A DNA stretch of 51,217 nt from Gammaproteobacteria bacterium (GTDB lineage: Bacteria > Pseudomonadota > Gammaproteobacteria > Granulosicoccales > Granulosicoccaceae): contig PDPU01000040.1 in assembly GCA_002746645.1 (NCBI GenBank), forward strand, positions 107,501 through 158,717. Reading direction: 5' to 3'. Shown here piece after piece: positions 10,543 through 18,175 of the stretch (its first letter is position 1; each line of letters starts with the position of its first letter). The notes under the pieces were generated by a model. It was given only the letters and a program-made list of their open reading frames with translations, had not been told where the DNA came from and ran no database searches. Position numbers and translations under genes: made by a program.

Positions 10543-12121
10543 GCTTCGATTCCCTCGGATCGCCCAGCCGGAACTCCGCCACGCCGGCTCGAAGATCGCT
10601 GGCCAGCGCATGCAATTCGTCAAGCTCGTCGGCATTGCCGCGTACTTCGGCTGCCGTCTGTCGCGTCAGATCATTGATGAGACTCATGTTGTCGCTGAGT
10701 TTTCTTACCACGCCACTCTGGCGCACGGTGCGCGCGGCAATGTCGACCACGTGCTGCTGCAGATCCTGTGACAACCGGCCGATGCCGTCGAGTTGTCTGC
10801 CGGCGGCTTCGGTATCGGCGGTGCCGGTGGCCAGCACGCTGCGGGTGTGTCGCATCGCCTCTACCGTGGCGGCAATGTCATCGGCGATGCTGCGGGTGAG
10901 CGCGTCGATCTCGCGCGTGGCGGTGGCAAGGATCGAGGCGAGTTCCTGCACTTCCGCCGCCAGGCGCGACAAGCCATCGTCGGGAGCACCGGCACCGAAT
11001 TCTTCCTGACTGCTTGCGGCTACCACCTGGATGGTCGAATTCAAGGCCAGCAGATCGGTACGCCGCGTCACTTCACGTACCGTCTCGGCACGCGCCTCGA
11101 TCGAATCGGTGTTCTCGGCCAGACGATTCATGAGGAGCAGGGTGTCTTCGGCCGCGTCCTGGGCACCATCCAGCGATTCGAGGCTGCGGGTCAATGCACG
11201 TCGCCCTTCCTGGGCAGCTGTAGTCACGCGTTGCGACTTCCGCGACGATGCCGCCGCAAGCGCCGCGAGTTCGGTCATGGCACCACTCATGGCCGTAATG
11301 TAATTCGACGAGCGATGGATTTCACGTGCCTGAACGTTGCAGGCGCGCGACATCGAGCGCGCCAGACCATGCGAGCGCGATGCCGAAGCCGACACGGCCG
11401 TGGCCGAGCTGTCGATGGTCGAAACCAGCCAGCGAATCTCATCGACAGCGTGATTGAAGGCGTCAGCCACCGTGGCCGTACGCGCATTGCCGACGGTGGC
11501 ACGCGCACCGAGATCACCTTGCGCGAGCGGACTCATCTCATCGAGAAGCGTGACGATTGCTGCCTGCTCGGACTGCTCGGTCCGGCGCTTGCGCAGTCGG
11601 CGCTCATGCTCGTTGCGCGACCAGCAGCGCCACAGCCACAGGAGCGACACCAGTGTCGCCAGTGCTGCCGCAATGCCGAGCTGACTCCAGCGCCAGGCAA
11701 GCTCGGCATTGTGGGCAAACACGTTGGCCGTGGCGCCGAGATCCAGCCCCTGGCGTCTGAGTGCCGTGGACACGATCAGAAGGTTCACGAGACACACCAG
11801 CAGGGCAAGCCCGAAGAAGGCCGCCAGCACCAGTGGTGCGGCCAGCCCGCGAGCGGATGCATCCTGCCGGGGGGCGAGCCGTGCCTGCGTTTCGGCACCA
11901 TGGATATCATACGGTTTCCGACCGGCTCGACGAGGGTCACGCCGTTTTCGACCGGTAGCGTGCGTGTCGTGATGCTCCTCCCGATCAGTTCGTCCTGCCA
12001 CCGGCCCTGCCCTGTCGCTGCGCACCATGTCGGTACGGTTTCCGTCTGAATCTGTCGAATCAGCGCGCGGCCGGTCGGCAACCATCGTGTCGGCATGCAC
12101 CGTGTCTGCTTTCGCGCTCAT
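10535..12121 (-). CDS. pilJ: PilJ-like methyl-accepting protein with minimal periplasmic part
   Basis: This 528-residue transducer has an unusual charged cytoplasmic head (1-90), TM1 (about 93-117), a loop of only about 30 residues, TM2 (about 147-167), a HAMP-like region and a long helical signalling domain. The hairpin tip is recognisable but divergent: RRTDLLALNSTIQ is followed by VVAASSQEE instead of the usual EAARAGE. Typical PilJ carries two periplasmic PilJ modules of roughly 270 residues, which are missing here. The start overlaps the pilI stop by 4 bases (ATGA) and the stop overlaps chpA by 8. Identity rests on position between pilI and chpA plus the signalling tip. Confidence 0.82.
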   Translation of the reverse strand: MSAKADTVHADTMVADRPRADSTDSDGNRTDMVRSDRAGPVAGRTDREEHHDTHATGRKRRDPRRAGRKPYDIHGAETQARLAPRQDASARGLAAPLVLAAFFGLALLVCLVNLLIVSTALRRQGLDLGATANVFAHNAELAWRWSQLGIAAALATLVSLLWLWRCWSRNEHERRLRKRRTEQSEQAAIVTLLDEMSPLAQGDLGARATVGNARTATVADAFNHAVDEIRWLVSTIDSSATAVSASASRSHGLARSMSRACNVQAREIHRSSNYITAMSGAMTELAALAAASSRKSQRVTTAAQEGRRALTRSLESLDGAQDAAEDTLLLMNRLAENTDSIEARAETVREVTRRTDLLALNSTIQVVAASSQEEFGAGAPDDGLSRLAAEVQELASILATATREIDALTRSIADDIAATVEAMRHTRSVLATGTADTEAAGRQLDGIGRLSQDLQQHVVDIAARTVRQSGVVRKLSDNMSLINDLTRQTAAEVRGNADELDELHALASDLRAGVAEFRLGDPRESKHV

Positions 12122-12633
12122 GCCGTGACCTCGTGCTCACCGTCGCAGGCGAAGGCAATATCGACGAACTGCGGTGAGACCACGAGCGCGGCAAGGTCGA
12201 GGCAGAAGTAGCGGTCACCGCCATGGGTGATGGTGCTGCCATCGACAAGTCCGAGAGCGTGCAGCCGTTCGAGCGCGCGCGCGCGCTGGCGCTCTGCCGC
12301 ACCTTCCGCGTCATCAGCACCGCAACCAGCCGCTGGCGCTGCCGGTTGCTGCACCACCACGGCCATGACCTCATCGACCTGCAGCGCCGCTCGCCCAAGC
12401 GACGGCGCGAGTTCCAGAACCGTACCACTGCCGCGGCGCAGACCCAGCCACAGTCCGAGATCCGAGATCGGCAACAACTGCCCCTGCACCACCGCCATGC
12501 CCAGAAACCAGCCGGTGGTGGCCGCTACCGGCACGATGTCAGGCCGGCGATGCACTGCAGCGACGTTCTCGGCCGGCACGGCCAGACGCAATCCGGCAAT
12601 CTCGGTGGCGAGATAACGGCAGACGTCAGGCAT
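12118..12633 (-). CDS. pilI: PilI-like CheW-domain adaptor
   Basis: This is a 171-residue single CheW-like domain (GLRLAVPAENVAAV, LGMAVVQGQLLPISDL, ALQVDEVMAVV) with an Ala/Gly/Asp-rich insert near 100-115. The family couples the transducer PilJ to the kinase ChpA in the cytoplasm. The start at 12633 is chosen because ATGCCTGA overlaps the pilH stop by 8 bases; the frame extends upstream, but that stretch is pilH in another frame. It ends in an ATGA overlap with pilJ. The length is close to P. aeruginosa PilI. Confidence 0.88.
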   Translation of the reverse strand: MPDVCRYLATEIAGLRLAVPAENVAAVHRRPDIVPVAATTGWFLGMAVVQGQLLPISDLGLWLGLRRGSGTVLELAPSLGRAALQVDEVMAVVVQQPAAPAAGCGADDAEGAAERQRARALERLHALGLVDGSTITHGGDRYFCLDLAALVVSPQFVDIAFACDGEHEVTA

Positions 12634-12814
12634 CGGCCAACACCGCCTCGGCGCCAACAGACGCCTCGTCACCATCGGGCCGCTCGGCGGCAGCCACTTC
12701 GAGAGCGCCTGAACCATCGCTGATGTGACGTACTTCGTGTCCACAGGAGCGAAGACAGTCGCTGCAGGCTCGTGCTGCCGTCGGTGAATCCTCCACCAGA
12801 AGAATAGTCGCCAT
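12626..12814 (-). CDS. pilH: Internally deleted PilH response regulator (62 aa)
   Basis: PilH receivers are normally about 120 residues. This frame starts like PilH (MATILLVEDSPTAAR ... GHEV ... AAAERPD, residues 1-47) and then jumps to a PilH-like C-terminal tail (DEASVGAEAVLADA), with no frame break. The central part is absent, including the phospho-acceptor Asp segment, the Thr/Ser switch and the conserved Lys-Pro. Only the acidic pair (EDS) remains, so phosphorylation is not expected. The gene is still placed between pilG (4 bp gap) and pilI (8-base overlap), so deletion has kept translational coupling. It may be a non-functional remnant or a small binding protein. Confidence 0.7.
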   Translation of the reverse strand: MATILLVEDSPTAARACSDCLRSCGHEVRHISDGSGALEVAAAERPDGDEASVGAEAVLADA

Positions 12815-12818
12815 ACCT

Positions 12819-13265
12819 TCAGTCAGCCACCATGTCCGTCGTTGTCGTCGTTCGTCTCTCGCGGCGCTGCCCATCACCGAGCAATGCCCGCACCGCGCTG
12901 ATCAGGGCGCTGCCGTCGGCCGACTTGCCGAGCAACCGGTCTGCACCGGCAAGCTCGCTCATCGCACGCTCGTGCGAACCGGTTTCACCCGTGAGAATCA
13001 GGATCGGCAGGTCACGGGTGGCGGCACGGGCGCGCAGGATCGCTGCCGTCTGATACCCGTCAAGCCCCGGCATGCGCGCATCGAGCACCAGCAGAGTGCA
13101 ATCCTCGGTTGCCAGTGTTTCGAGTACCTGCATGCCGTCCTGCACCGCCACGACAGTGTAACCGGCTCGCGTCAACAGCGTGGCCAGGGCTGCACGCACG
13201 CTGTCGCTGTCGTCGGCGATGACGATGGGTGCTGCCTTCGCGGTCTGATCCGGGTTCCCGTTCAT
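12819..13265 (-). CDS. pilG: PilG response regulator of twitching motility
   Basis: This is a 148-residue single receiver domain. Visible are the acidic pocket ADDS (17-20), the phospho-acceptor in LVLDARMPGLDGYQT, the switch Thr in LILTGE, and GADRLLGKSADG with its Lys (but no Pro after it). DGYQT and the GxDxxL-x-K pattern match PilG rather than PilH. In Pseudomonas PilG stimulates pilus extension and cAMP signalling downstream of ChpA. It has an acidic/Thr-rich tail after residue 130. The frame is open far upstream, but the ATG at 13265 gives the family-typical N-terminus and leaves a 99-bp divergent promoter gap to gshB. Confidence 0.88.
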   Translation of the reverse strand: MNGNPDQTAKAAPIVIADDSDSVRAALATLLTRAGYTVVAVQDGMQVLETLATEDCTLLVLDARMPGLDGYQTAAILRARAATRDLPILILTGETGSHERAMSELAGADRLLGKSADGSALISAVRALLGDGQRRERRTTTTTDMVAD

Positions 13266-13325
13266 GGTGGCAAGCGTACCGAAAACCGAACCTCGACACA
13301 CGTGCGAAGCCCGCTCGATGCCCGA

Positions 13326-13331
13326 TATACT
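13326..13331 (+). promoter_or_regulatory. Candidate -10 element for gshB
   Basis: TATACT lies 33 bases before the gshB ATG in the divergent pilG/gshB gap. The hexamer 17 bases upstream (TGCGAA) is a poor -35, so this is a weak call based mainly on the near-consensus -10. Confidence 0.3.
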
Positions 13332-13364
13332 CGACGGACCTTCTTCCCGAGCGGCGATTCCGAC

Positions 13365-14390
13365 ATGCAAGTGACACTTGGTGTGGTGATGGACCCCATC
13401 GAAACCATCACCCCCCGCAAGGACACCACGCTGGCAATGTTGCTGGCAGGGCAACGGCGAGGCTGGGCGCTGCGCGTGATCGACCAGAAGGATCTCTGGA
13501 TGCGTGATGGCAAGGTTCACGCGCGCTACCGCACCATCGAGGTGCGCGACGACGACGACGACTGGTTCAGCGTGCTCGACGAAGGAGATGCGCCACTGGC
13601 GGAATGCCACATCGTGCTGATGCGCAAGGACCCGCCCTTCGACATGCACTACATCTACAGCACCTACCTGCTCGAGCACGCCGCCGCTGCAGGCGTGCTG
13701 GTCAGCAACCGCCCGGCATCGCTGCGTGACGTGAACGAGAAACTCTTCACGGCCTGGTTCCCGGAGCACTGCCCCACTACCCTCGTCAGCGCCAGCAGCG
13801 CGCGGCTCAGGGAATTCATCATCGAACATGACGACGTCATCATCAAGCCGCTCGACGGCATGGGTGGCACCGGCATCTTCCGGCTGACTCCGGACGACCC
13901 CAACCTCAACATCATTCTCGAGCAGTCGACCATGGGCGACAGTCTGCAGATCATGGCGCAACGCTTCCTGCCCGAAATCAGCGAGGGTGACAAACGCATT
14001 CTCGTGGTTGACGGCAAGGTGGTGCCCTTCGCACTGGCACGCATACCCGCCGCGGGCGAAACCCGGGGCAACCTCGCCGCAGGTGGTCGTGGGGTGCCGG
14101 TAGCGCTCTCGGACGCCAACCGGCGCGTGGCCGAGGCACTGGCACCGGAACTCGTGCGTCGCGGGCTCCTGTTCGTGGGACTCGACATGATCGGCAACAA
14201 ATTGACGGAGATCAACGTCACCAGCCCGACCTGCGTGCGCGAACTCGATGCGCACATGCAGGCGCTCCCGCAAAACGAAGGCGGGAGCCGGAACGGGAGC
14301 CGGGACGGGAGCCGGGACGGGAGCCGGAATTCGATTGCCGACGACTATCTCGGCGCGCTCGAGTCCCGCCTCGAGTCCCGGTGCGACTGA
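13365..14390 (+). CDS. gshB: Glutathione synthetase
   Basis: This 341-residue ATP-grasp enzyme joins gamma-Glu-Cys and Gly. Family features are visible: the N-terminal GVVMDPIETI, the MDPPFD-type segment (here KDPPFDMHYIYSTYLLE), DDVIIKPLDGMGGTGIFR, and the C-terminal INVTSPTCVRE. The ATG at 13365 gives the usual N-terminus. The C-terminus is odd: after the last conserved motif come four 12-bp repeats coding Gly-Ser-Arg-Asn/Asp (residues 307-322), then a duplicated L-E-S-R. The enzyme core is complete, so activity is expected. It heads the gshB-tonB-yqgE-ruvX-pyr gene run. Confidence 0.95.
   Translation: MQVTLGVVMDPIETITPRKDTTLAMLLAGQRRGWALRVIDQKDLWMRDGKVHARYRTIEVRDDDDDWFSVLDEGDAPLAECHIVLMRKDPPFDMHYIYSTYLLEHAAAAGVLVSNRPASLRDVNEKLFTAWFPEHCPTTLVSASSARLREFIIEHDDVIIKPLDGMGGTGIFRLTPDDPNLNIILEQSTMGDSLQIMAQRFLPEISEGDKRILVVDGKVVPFALARIPAAGETRGNLAAGGRGVPVALSDANRRVAEALAPELVRRGLLFVGLDMIGNKLTEINVTSPTCVRELDAHMQALPQNEGGSRNGSRDGSRDGSRNSIADDYLGALESRLESRCD
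14283..14330. repeat. 12-bp x4 minisatellite in the gshB C-terminus
   Basis: Four 12-bp units of the form GGGAGCCGGGAC run without gaps, varying at two positions. They code a Gly-Ser-Arg-Asp/Asn run beyond the conserved ATP-grasp core. A second 12-bp doublet (CTCGAGTCCCG, 14358-14381) follows before the stop. Confidence 0.95.
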
Positions 14391-14489
14391 TACCACTGGC
14401 CTGAACTCTGCTAACGAATCCCCTATCATTCCGGTCTGTGCGAACCAGGGTGGGTTCTGCATGTCACCCCCGTTGCGAGTGTTGCCAAC

Positions 14490-15356
14490 GTGTCGATCGA
14501 CACCCCCAAACCCGATGTGCTGACCCTGTCGCTGTTCGGCGCGGCGGTTGCGCATGCCCTGTTCATTCTCGGCGTGAGTTTCGACCCGCTGCTCGATGAC
14601 ATCCGCACCCCACCCTCGCTCGAGGTCGTGCTGGTGCCGAATAACAGCGACAGCATGGCCCCGGAAGAAGCCGACTACCTCGCCCAGCACTCGCAGGACG
14701 GCGGTGGCGAGTCCGACGAGGCCAGCAGGCCTGCATCTCCCTTTGCCAGCAATCAGGACTTCGATACCGACGGTGTGGCGCCACAGCCCGTGCGAGCCAG
14801 TGCCCCGGCCCCTGTCGAACAGCGTGACCGTGACGCCATCACGGCAGTCTTCGCCGACGAGGAACTCGCATCCGACGATCAACAGGAGCAGAACGAGCAC
14901 ATCGAGGCACACCGGGACAAGGACCTGATCGAGCAGGACCTCGAGATCGCGAAGCTGGCCGCCGAGATCGACCGCCAGCGGGAAGCCTTCGCCAAGCGCC
15001 CGAAGAAGAAGCACATCAACGCACGTACCACCGAGGCGGCCTACGCCGACTACATGTACCGCTGGGTCGAGAAGGTCGAGAACATCGGCAACCTCAACTA
15101 CCCCGATGCAGCACGGCGCCGCAATCTCACCGGTGCGCTCATCCTCATCGTCGGCATCCACAAGACCGGCGAAATCGAGTCCATTACCGTGGACGAATCG
15201 TCAGGTCACAAGATTCTCGACGATGCCGCGAAACGCATCGTCGAACTCGCAGCGCCCTTCGAAGTCATGACGGGCAAGCTTGCTGAAGAAACCGACATCC
15301 TCTACATCGTGCGGACCTGGGAATTCCAGAGCGGCAATTCGATCACCTCCTACTGA
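14490..15356 (+). CDS. tonB: TonB-family energy transducer
   Basis: This is a 288-residue protein beginning at a GTG. It has one N-terminal membrane segment (about 10-32), an acidic, Gln/Glu-rich middle in place of the usual Pro-Lys rod, and a C-terminal TonB domain (about 190-285). The domain shows YPDAARRRNLTGALILIVGI and WEFQ near the end. TonB transmits inner-membrane energy to outer-membrane receptors. No exbB/exbD lies nearby, as for the TonB paralogue next to gshB in Pseudomonas (there linked to twitching). The upstream ATG at 14461 is out of frame. The stop codon lies inside a tandem repeat (15338-15395). Confidence 0.85.
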   Translation: MSIDTPKPDVLTLSLFGAAVAHALFILGVSFDPLLDDIRTPPSLEVVLVPNNSDSMAPEEADYLAQHSQDGGGESDEASRPASPFASNQDFDTDGVAPQPVRASAPAPVEQRDRDAITAVFADEELASDDQQEQNEHIEAHRDKDLIEQDLEIAKLAAEIDRQREAFAKRPKKKHINARTTEAAYADYMYRWVEKVENIGNLNYPDAARRRNLTGALILIVGIHKTGEIESITVDESSGHKILDDAAKRIVELAAPFEVMTGKLAEETDILYIVRTWEFQSGNSITSY

Positions 15357-15395
15357 TTCGACCGCCTCCTGACCGACTCGATCACCTCCTGCCGA
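15338..15395. repeat. About 19-bp x3 repeat straddling the tonB stop
   Basis: Three units (15338-15356, 15357-15376, 15377-15395) share the pattern TTCGAnCnCCTCCTnnnGA. The first unit codes the last residues of TonB and its TGA. The other two are untranslated. A partial fourth copy follows. Confidence 0.8.
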
Positions 15396-15502
15396 TCAGC
15401 TCCTAAGGATTCATCGCTGAGCATACGTCGCCGAAACCGGTACGCTCGACGCGGTGCCGATATACCATTGGCCTATCCGGAACTGCCCTTTCCAGCCAGA
15501 GC

Positions 15503-16054
15503 GTGCACCTGCAACACCATTTCCTGCTTGCCACTCCGCAACTGCGTGACGATTCCTTCGCGCAGTCGCTCGTCTATCTCGTCGATCATGGCGAGCAAGG
15601 CGCCACGGGAATCGTCGTGAACCGCCCTGCGAGGATGCGCCTCGGCGACGTCTTCGGCGAACTCGGTATCGACTGCCGGGATGAAGCGGTGCGCGAGACG
15701 TCTACCTACACCGGCGGGCCGGTGTCGCCCCAACACGGCCTCGTCCTGCATTCGGGCCATCTGCGCTTCGAATCCACGATCACGATCAGCGACAAGGTAG
15801 CGCTGTCGAGTTCGGCCGATGCACTCACGTCAATTGCCAACGGCAGAACCCGGGCACCCTGGCGCGTGCTCTTCGGCCACGCCGGCTGGGCCCCGGGGCA
15901 ACTCGAACGAGAGATCGCCGACAACGCCTGGCTGACCTGTCCGGCCGACATCGAGGTGCTGTTCCATACCGATGCCGAGGCGCAGCGTGAAGCTGCCGGG
16001 CAACTCCTCGGCTTCGACATCCGACACATGAGTGGCGATTTCGGACATGCCTGA
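15503..16054 (+). CDS. yqgE: YqgE/AlgH family protein
   Basis: This is a 183-residue protein with the family signature at its N-terminus (LQHHFLLATPQL, FAQSLVYLVDH, GATGIVVNRP) and the middle motif GGPVSPQHGLVLH. The family is widespread and conserved next to ruvX, but its molecular function is unsettled; AlgH was first tied to alginate regulation in Pseudomonas. GTG start at 15503. The gene is followed by ruvX after 72 bp in the conserved order yqgE-ruvX-pyrR-pyrB-pyrC'. Confidence 0.93.
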   Translation: MHLQHHFLLATPQLRDDSFAQSLVYLVDHGEQGATGIVVNRPARMRLGDVFGELGIDCRDEAVRETSTYTGGPVSPQHGLVLHSGHLRFESTITISDKVALSSSADALTSIANGRTRAPWRVLFGHAGWAPGQLEREIADNAWLTCPADIEVLFHTDAEAQREAAGQLLGFDIRHMSGDFGHA

Positions 16055-16126
16055 CCTGCCCTGGATGGCGCTGCGTCTCGGGCCACACAACCGCATGACA
16101 CCCTGCCGGCAGCGGCCCTGACCGCC

Positions 16127-16585
16127 ATGAACCTCATTGCCTTCGACTACGGCCTGAAACGTATCGGCATGGCCGTGGGCAACAGAACCATCGCCACGGC
16201 AAGACCGCTCGGCACGGTTGCCAACAACAACGGCAGGCCGGACTGGACTGCCATCGGGAAGGCAGTGGCCGAATGGCAGCCGGACACCCTCATCGTCGGC
16301 TTGCCACTCGAGCGAGACGGCAGCGAATCACCACTGTGCGCTCACGTGCGCGGCTTCGCGAAACGACTGCGCTCACGCTTCGAACTGCCGGTAGTCGAGG
16401 TCGACGAGCGTTTCAGTTCGGTGGAGGCGCAACACAGGATCGCCGCCATGCGCCGCCGCGGTCAGAAGACGCGCCGCGCAACGCATGCCGATGTCGACGC
16501 CGTCGCCGCCGCACTCCTGCTCGAACGGTATTTCGACAATGACCCACGGGCCGACACCGGCAGCTCCGCAGGCGACGACCACTGA
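16127..16585 (+). CDS. ruvX: Pre-16S rRNA processing nuclease RuvX/YqgF
   Basis: This 152-residue protein has an RNase H-like fold. The first catalytic Asp is in IAFDYGLKRIG. VGLPLERDGSES, VDERFSSVEA and a late Asp in ADVDAVAAALLLE complete the family pattern. The role is final 5' maturation of 16S rRNA. The ATG at 16127 gives the standard N-terminus. The last 20 residues are Asp/Gly-rich and variable. Confidence 0.93.
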   Translation: MNLIAFDYGLKRIGMAVGNRTIATARPLGTVANNNGRPDWTAIGKAVAEWQPDTLIVGLPLERDGSESPLCAHVRGFAKRLRSRFELPVVEVDERFSSVEAQHRIAAMRRRGQKTRRATHADVDAVAAALLLERYFDNDPRADTGSSAGDDH

Positions 16586-16661
16586 CATCCGGCAGGTCAC
16601 TGGCTGCCTTGATGGGTGGCATCGGCTAGAATGCCGCCACGCCCAGACCTTTTCGAGCCCG

Positions 16662-17189
16662 GTGTCCAACCACCCTTTTCCACTCGACAGCGCCAGCGTC
16701 GAACACGCCATCGATGCAATGGCCGCATCCGTGGCGGCGGAACTCGATACCGATGTACCCACGGTGGTCATCGGCATTCGACGCGGTGGCGCCGCGATCG
16801 CAAGGCGCCTCGCTGCCGAGCTGCACCGGCGGCACCCGCTCGAAGCCGACGCACCGGGCGAACTCAACATCGCCTTCTACCGCGACGATTTCGGCAGCCG
16901 CGGACTGCATCCGGTCGTCGGACCCTCGTCGGTAACCTTCGATATCGACAACCGGCAGGTAGTGCTCGTCGACGATGTGCTGTCGAGCGGACGCACCGTC
17001 AGGGCCGCACTGAACGAGATCTTCGATTTCGGCCGACCGGCGCGCGTACTCCTTGCCGTCCTTGTCGAGCGCAAGGGCCACGAACTGCCGATTCGCGCCG
17101 ACGTCGCACACTGGCAGGTCGCACTCGAGAAGCACGAGAACGTCGCGCTCGACCCCGACACCCTCGCCATCGAGATCGTCACACGATGA
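16662..17189 (+). CDS. pyrR: PyrR-type uracil phosphoribosyltransferase/regulator
   Basis: This 175-residue protein is of the phosphoribosyltransferase fold. The PRPP loop is visible as [13 protein letters not shown], and [14 protein letters not shown] is the family N-terminal loop. PyrR homologues bind UMP and can act as uracil phosphoribosyltransferase. In Pseudomonas the gene heads the pyrRBC' operon. I start it at the GTG at 16662, which gives a family-length protein. The longer open frame upstream overlaps ruvX and is less likely. The stop overlaps the pyrB start (ATGA). Confidence 0.9.
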   Translation: MSNHPFPLDSASVEHAIDAMAASVAAELDTDVPTVVIGIRRGGAAIARRLAAELHRRHPLEADAPGELNIAFYRDDFGSRGLHPVVGPSSVTFDIDNRQVVLVDDVLSSGRTVRAALNEIFDFGRPARVLLAVLVERKGHELPIRADVAHWQVALEKHENVALDPDTLAIEIVTR

Positions 17190-18175
17190 GTCTGCCTGAT
17201 CCGCAGTTCAATCCGCTCGGGAAACTGCAGCACTTCATCGATCTCGATACCCTGCCTGCAGATCTCCTGACCGAGATTCTCGACGCTGCCGAGGGGTTCG
17301 TCGGTGTCAACGACCGCACACTGAAGAAGGTGCCGCTGCTGCGCGGCAAGACCGTCGCGAATCTCTTTTTCGAGAACAGCACGCGCACGCGCACGGCCTT
17401 CGAACTCGCGGCCAAGCGCCTCAGCGCCGACATCCTCAACATCGACCTGGTCAGCAGCTCCACGGCCAAGGGTGAATCACTGCTCGACACGCTGCAGGTG
17501 CTCGAAGCCCTGCAATGCGACATGTTCGTGGTGCGTCACTCCGAAGCCGGCGCGGCTCATTTCATCGCTCGCCACGTCGCGCCCGGTGTGTCGGTCATCA
17601 ACGGTGGCGACGGACAGCACTCGCATCCCACACAGGGGATGCTGGACATGTTCACGATCCGCCGTCACAAAGGCGATTTCAGCAACCTCGTGGTGCTGAT
17701 CATCGGTGACATTCGCCACTCGCGCGTGGCCCGCTCGGACATCGCCGCACTGAACCGTCTTGGCGCAGCCGAAGTGCGCGTGGTCGGGCCGCACACACTG
17801 CTGCCGGTCGATGTCGATGCACTCGGCGTGCGCCGCTTCGACAGCATCGAGAAAGCGCTCGCGGGGGTGGATGTGATCATCTGCCTGCGCCTTCAGAAGG
17901 AGCGCATGCGCAGCGCGACCCTGCCCGCCGGTGGCGAATTCTTCCGCCGCTACGGTCTCACCGAGGAGCGCCTGGCGATCGCCGGTCCCGACGCCATCGT
18001 GCTGCACCCCGGCCCTACCAATCGCGGCGTCGAGATCGCCGCTGCGGTGGCCGATGGCCCGCAGTCGGTGATTCTCGAACAGGTCACCTACGGCATTGCC
18101 GTGCGCATGGCGGTAATGGCGATGGTTGCCGGTCACTCCGAAGCCTGGCGACGCGCTCGCGAGGAAACGCCATGA
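17186..18175 (+). CDS. pyrB: Aspartate carbamoyltransferase catalytic subunit
   Basis: This is a 329-residue enzyme for the first committed pyrimidine step. The carbamoyl-phosphate loop [10 protein letters not shown] (61-70), the SSSTAKGES loop, HPTQGMLD and [11 protein letters not shown] are all present. It carries an N-terminal extension of roughly ten residues before the first helix, as in Pseudomonas-type ATCase, which forms a dodecamer with an inactive dihydroorotase. ATGA overlaps at both ends (with pyrR and pyrC') indicate one translationally coupled operon. Confidence 0.96.
   Translation: MSLPDPQFNPLGKLQHFIDLDTLPADLLTEILDAAEGFVGVNDRTLKKVPLLRGKTVANLFFENSTRTRTAFELAAKRLSADILNIDLVSSSTAKGESLLDTLQVLEALQCDMFVVRHSEAGAAHFIARHVAPGVSVINGGDGQHSHPTQGMLDMFTIRRHKGDFSNLVVLIIGDIRHSRVARSDIAALNRLGAAEVRVVGPHTLLPVDVDALGVRRFDSIEKALAGVDVIICLRLQKERMRSATLPAGGEFFRRYGLTEERLAIAGPDAIVLHPGPTNRGVEIAAAVADGPQSVILEQVTYGIAVRMAVMAMVAGHSEAWRRAREETP

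Noticed and set aside
10793..12049. 418-codon plus frame opposite pilJ
   Set aside because: Shadow of pilJ; no motif, no ribosome site.
12819..15161. 780-codon minus-strand open frame starting opposite gshB and tonB
   Set aside because: Only the last 148 codons are protein-like (PilG). The rest is the shadow of gshB and tonB in high-GC DNA.
16616..18175. 519-codon plus frame fusing sequence before pyrB to pyrB
   Set aside because: The first 190 codons are pyrR in another frame and are Arg-rich nonsense; pyrB begins at the ATG overlapping the pyrR stop.
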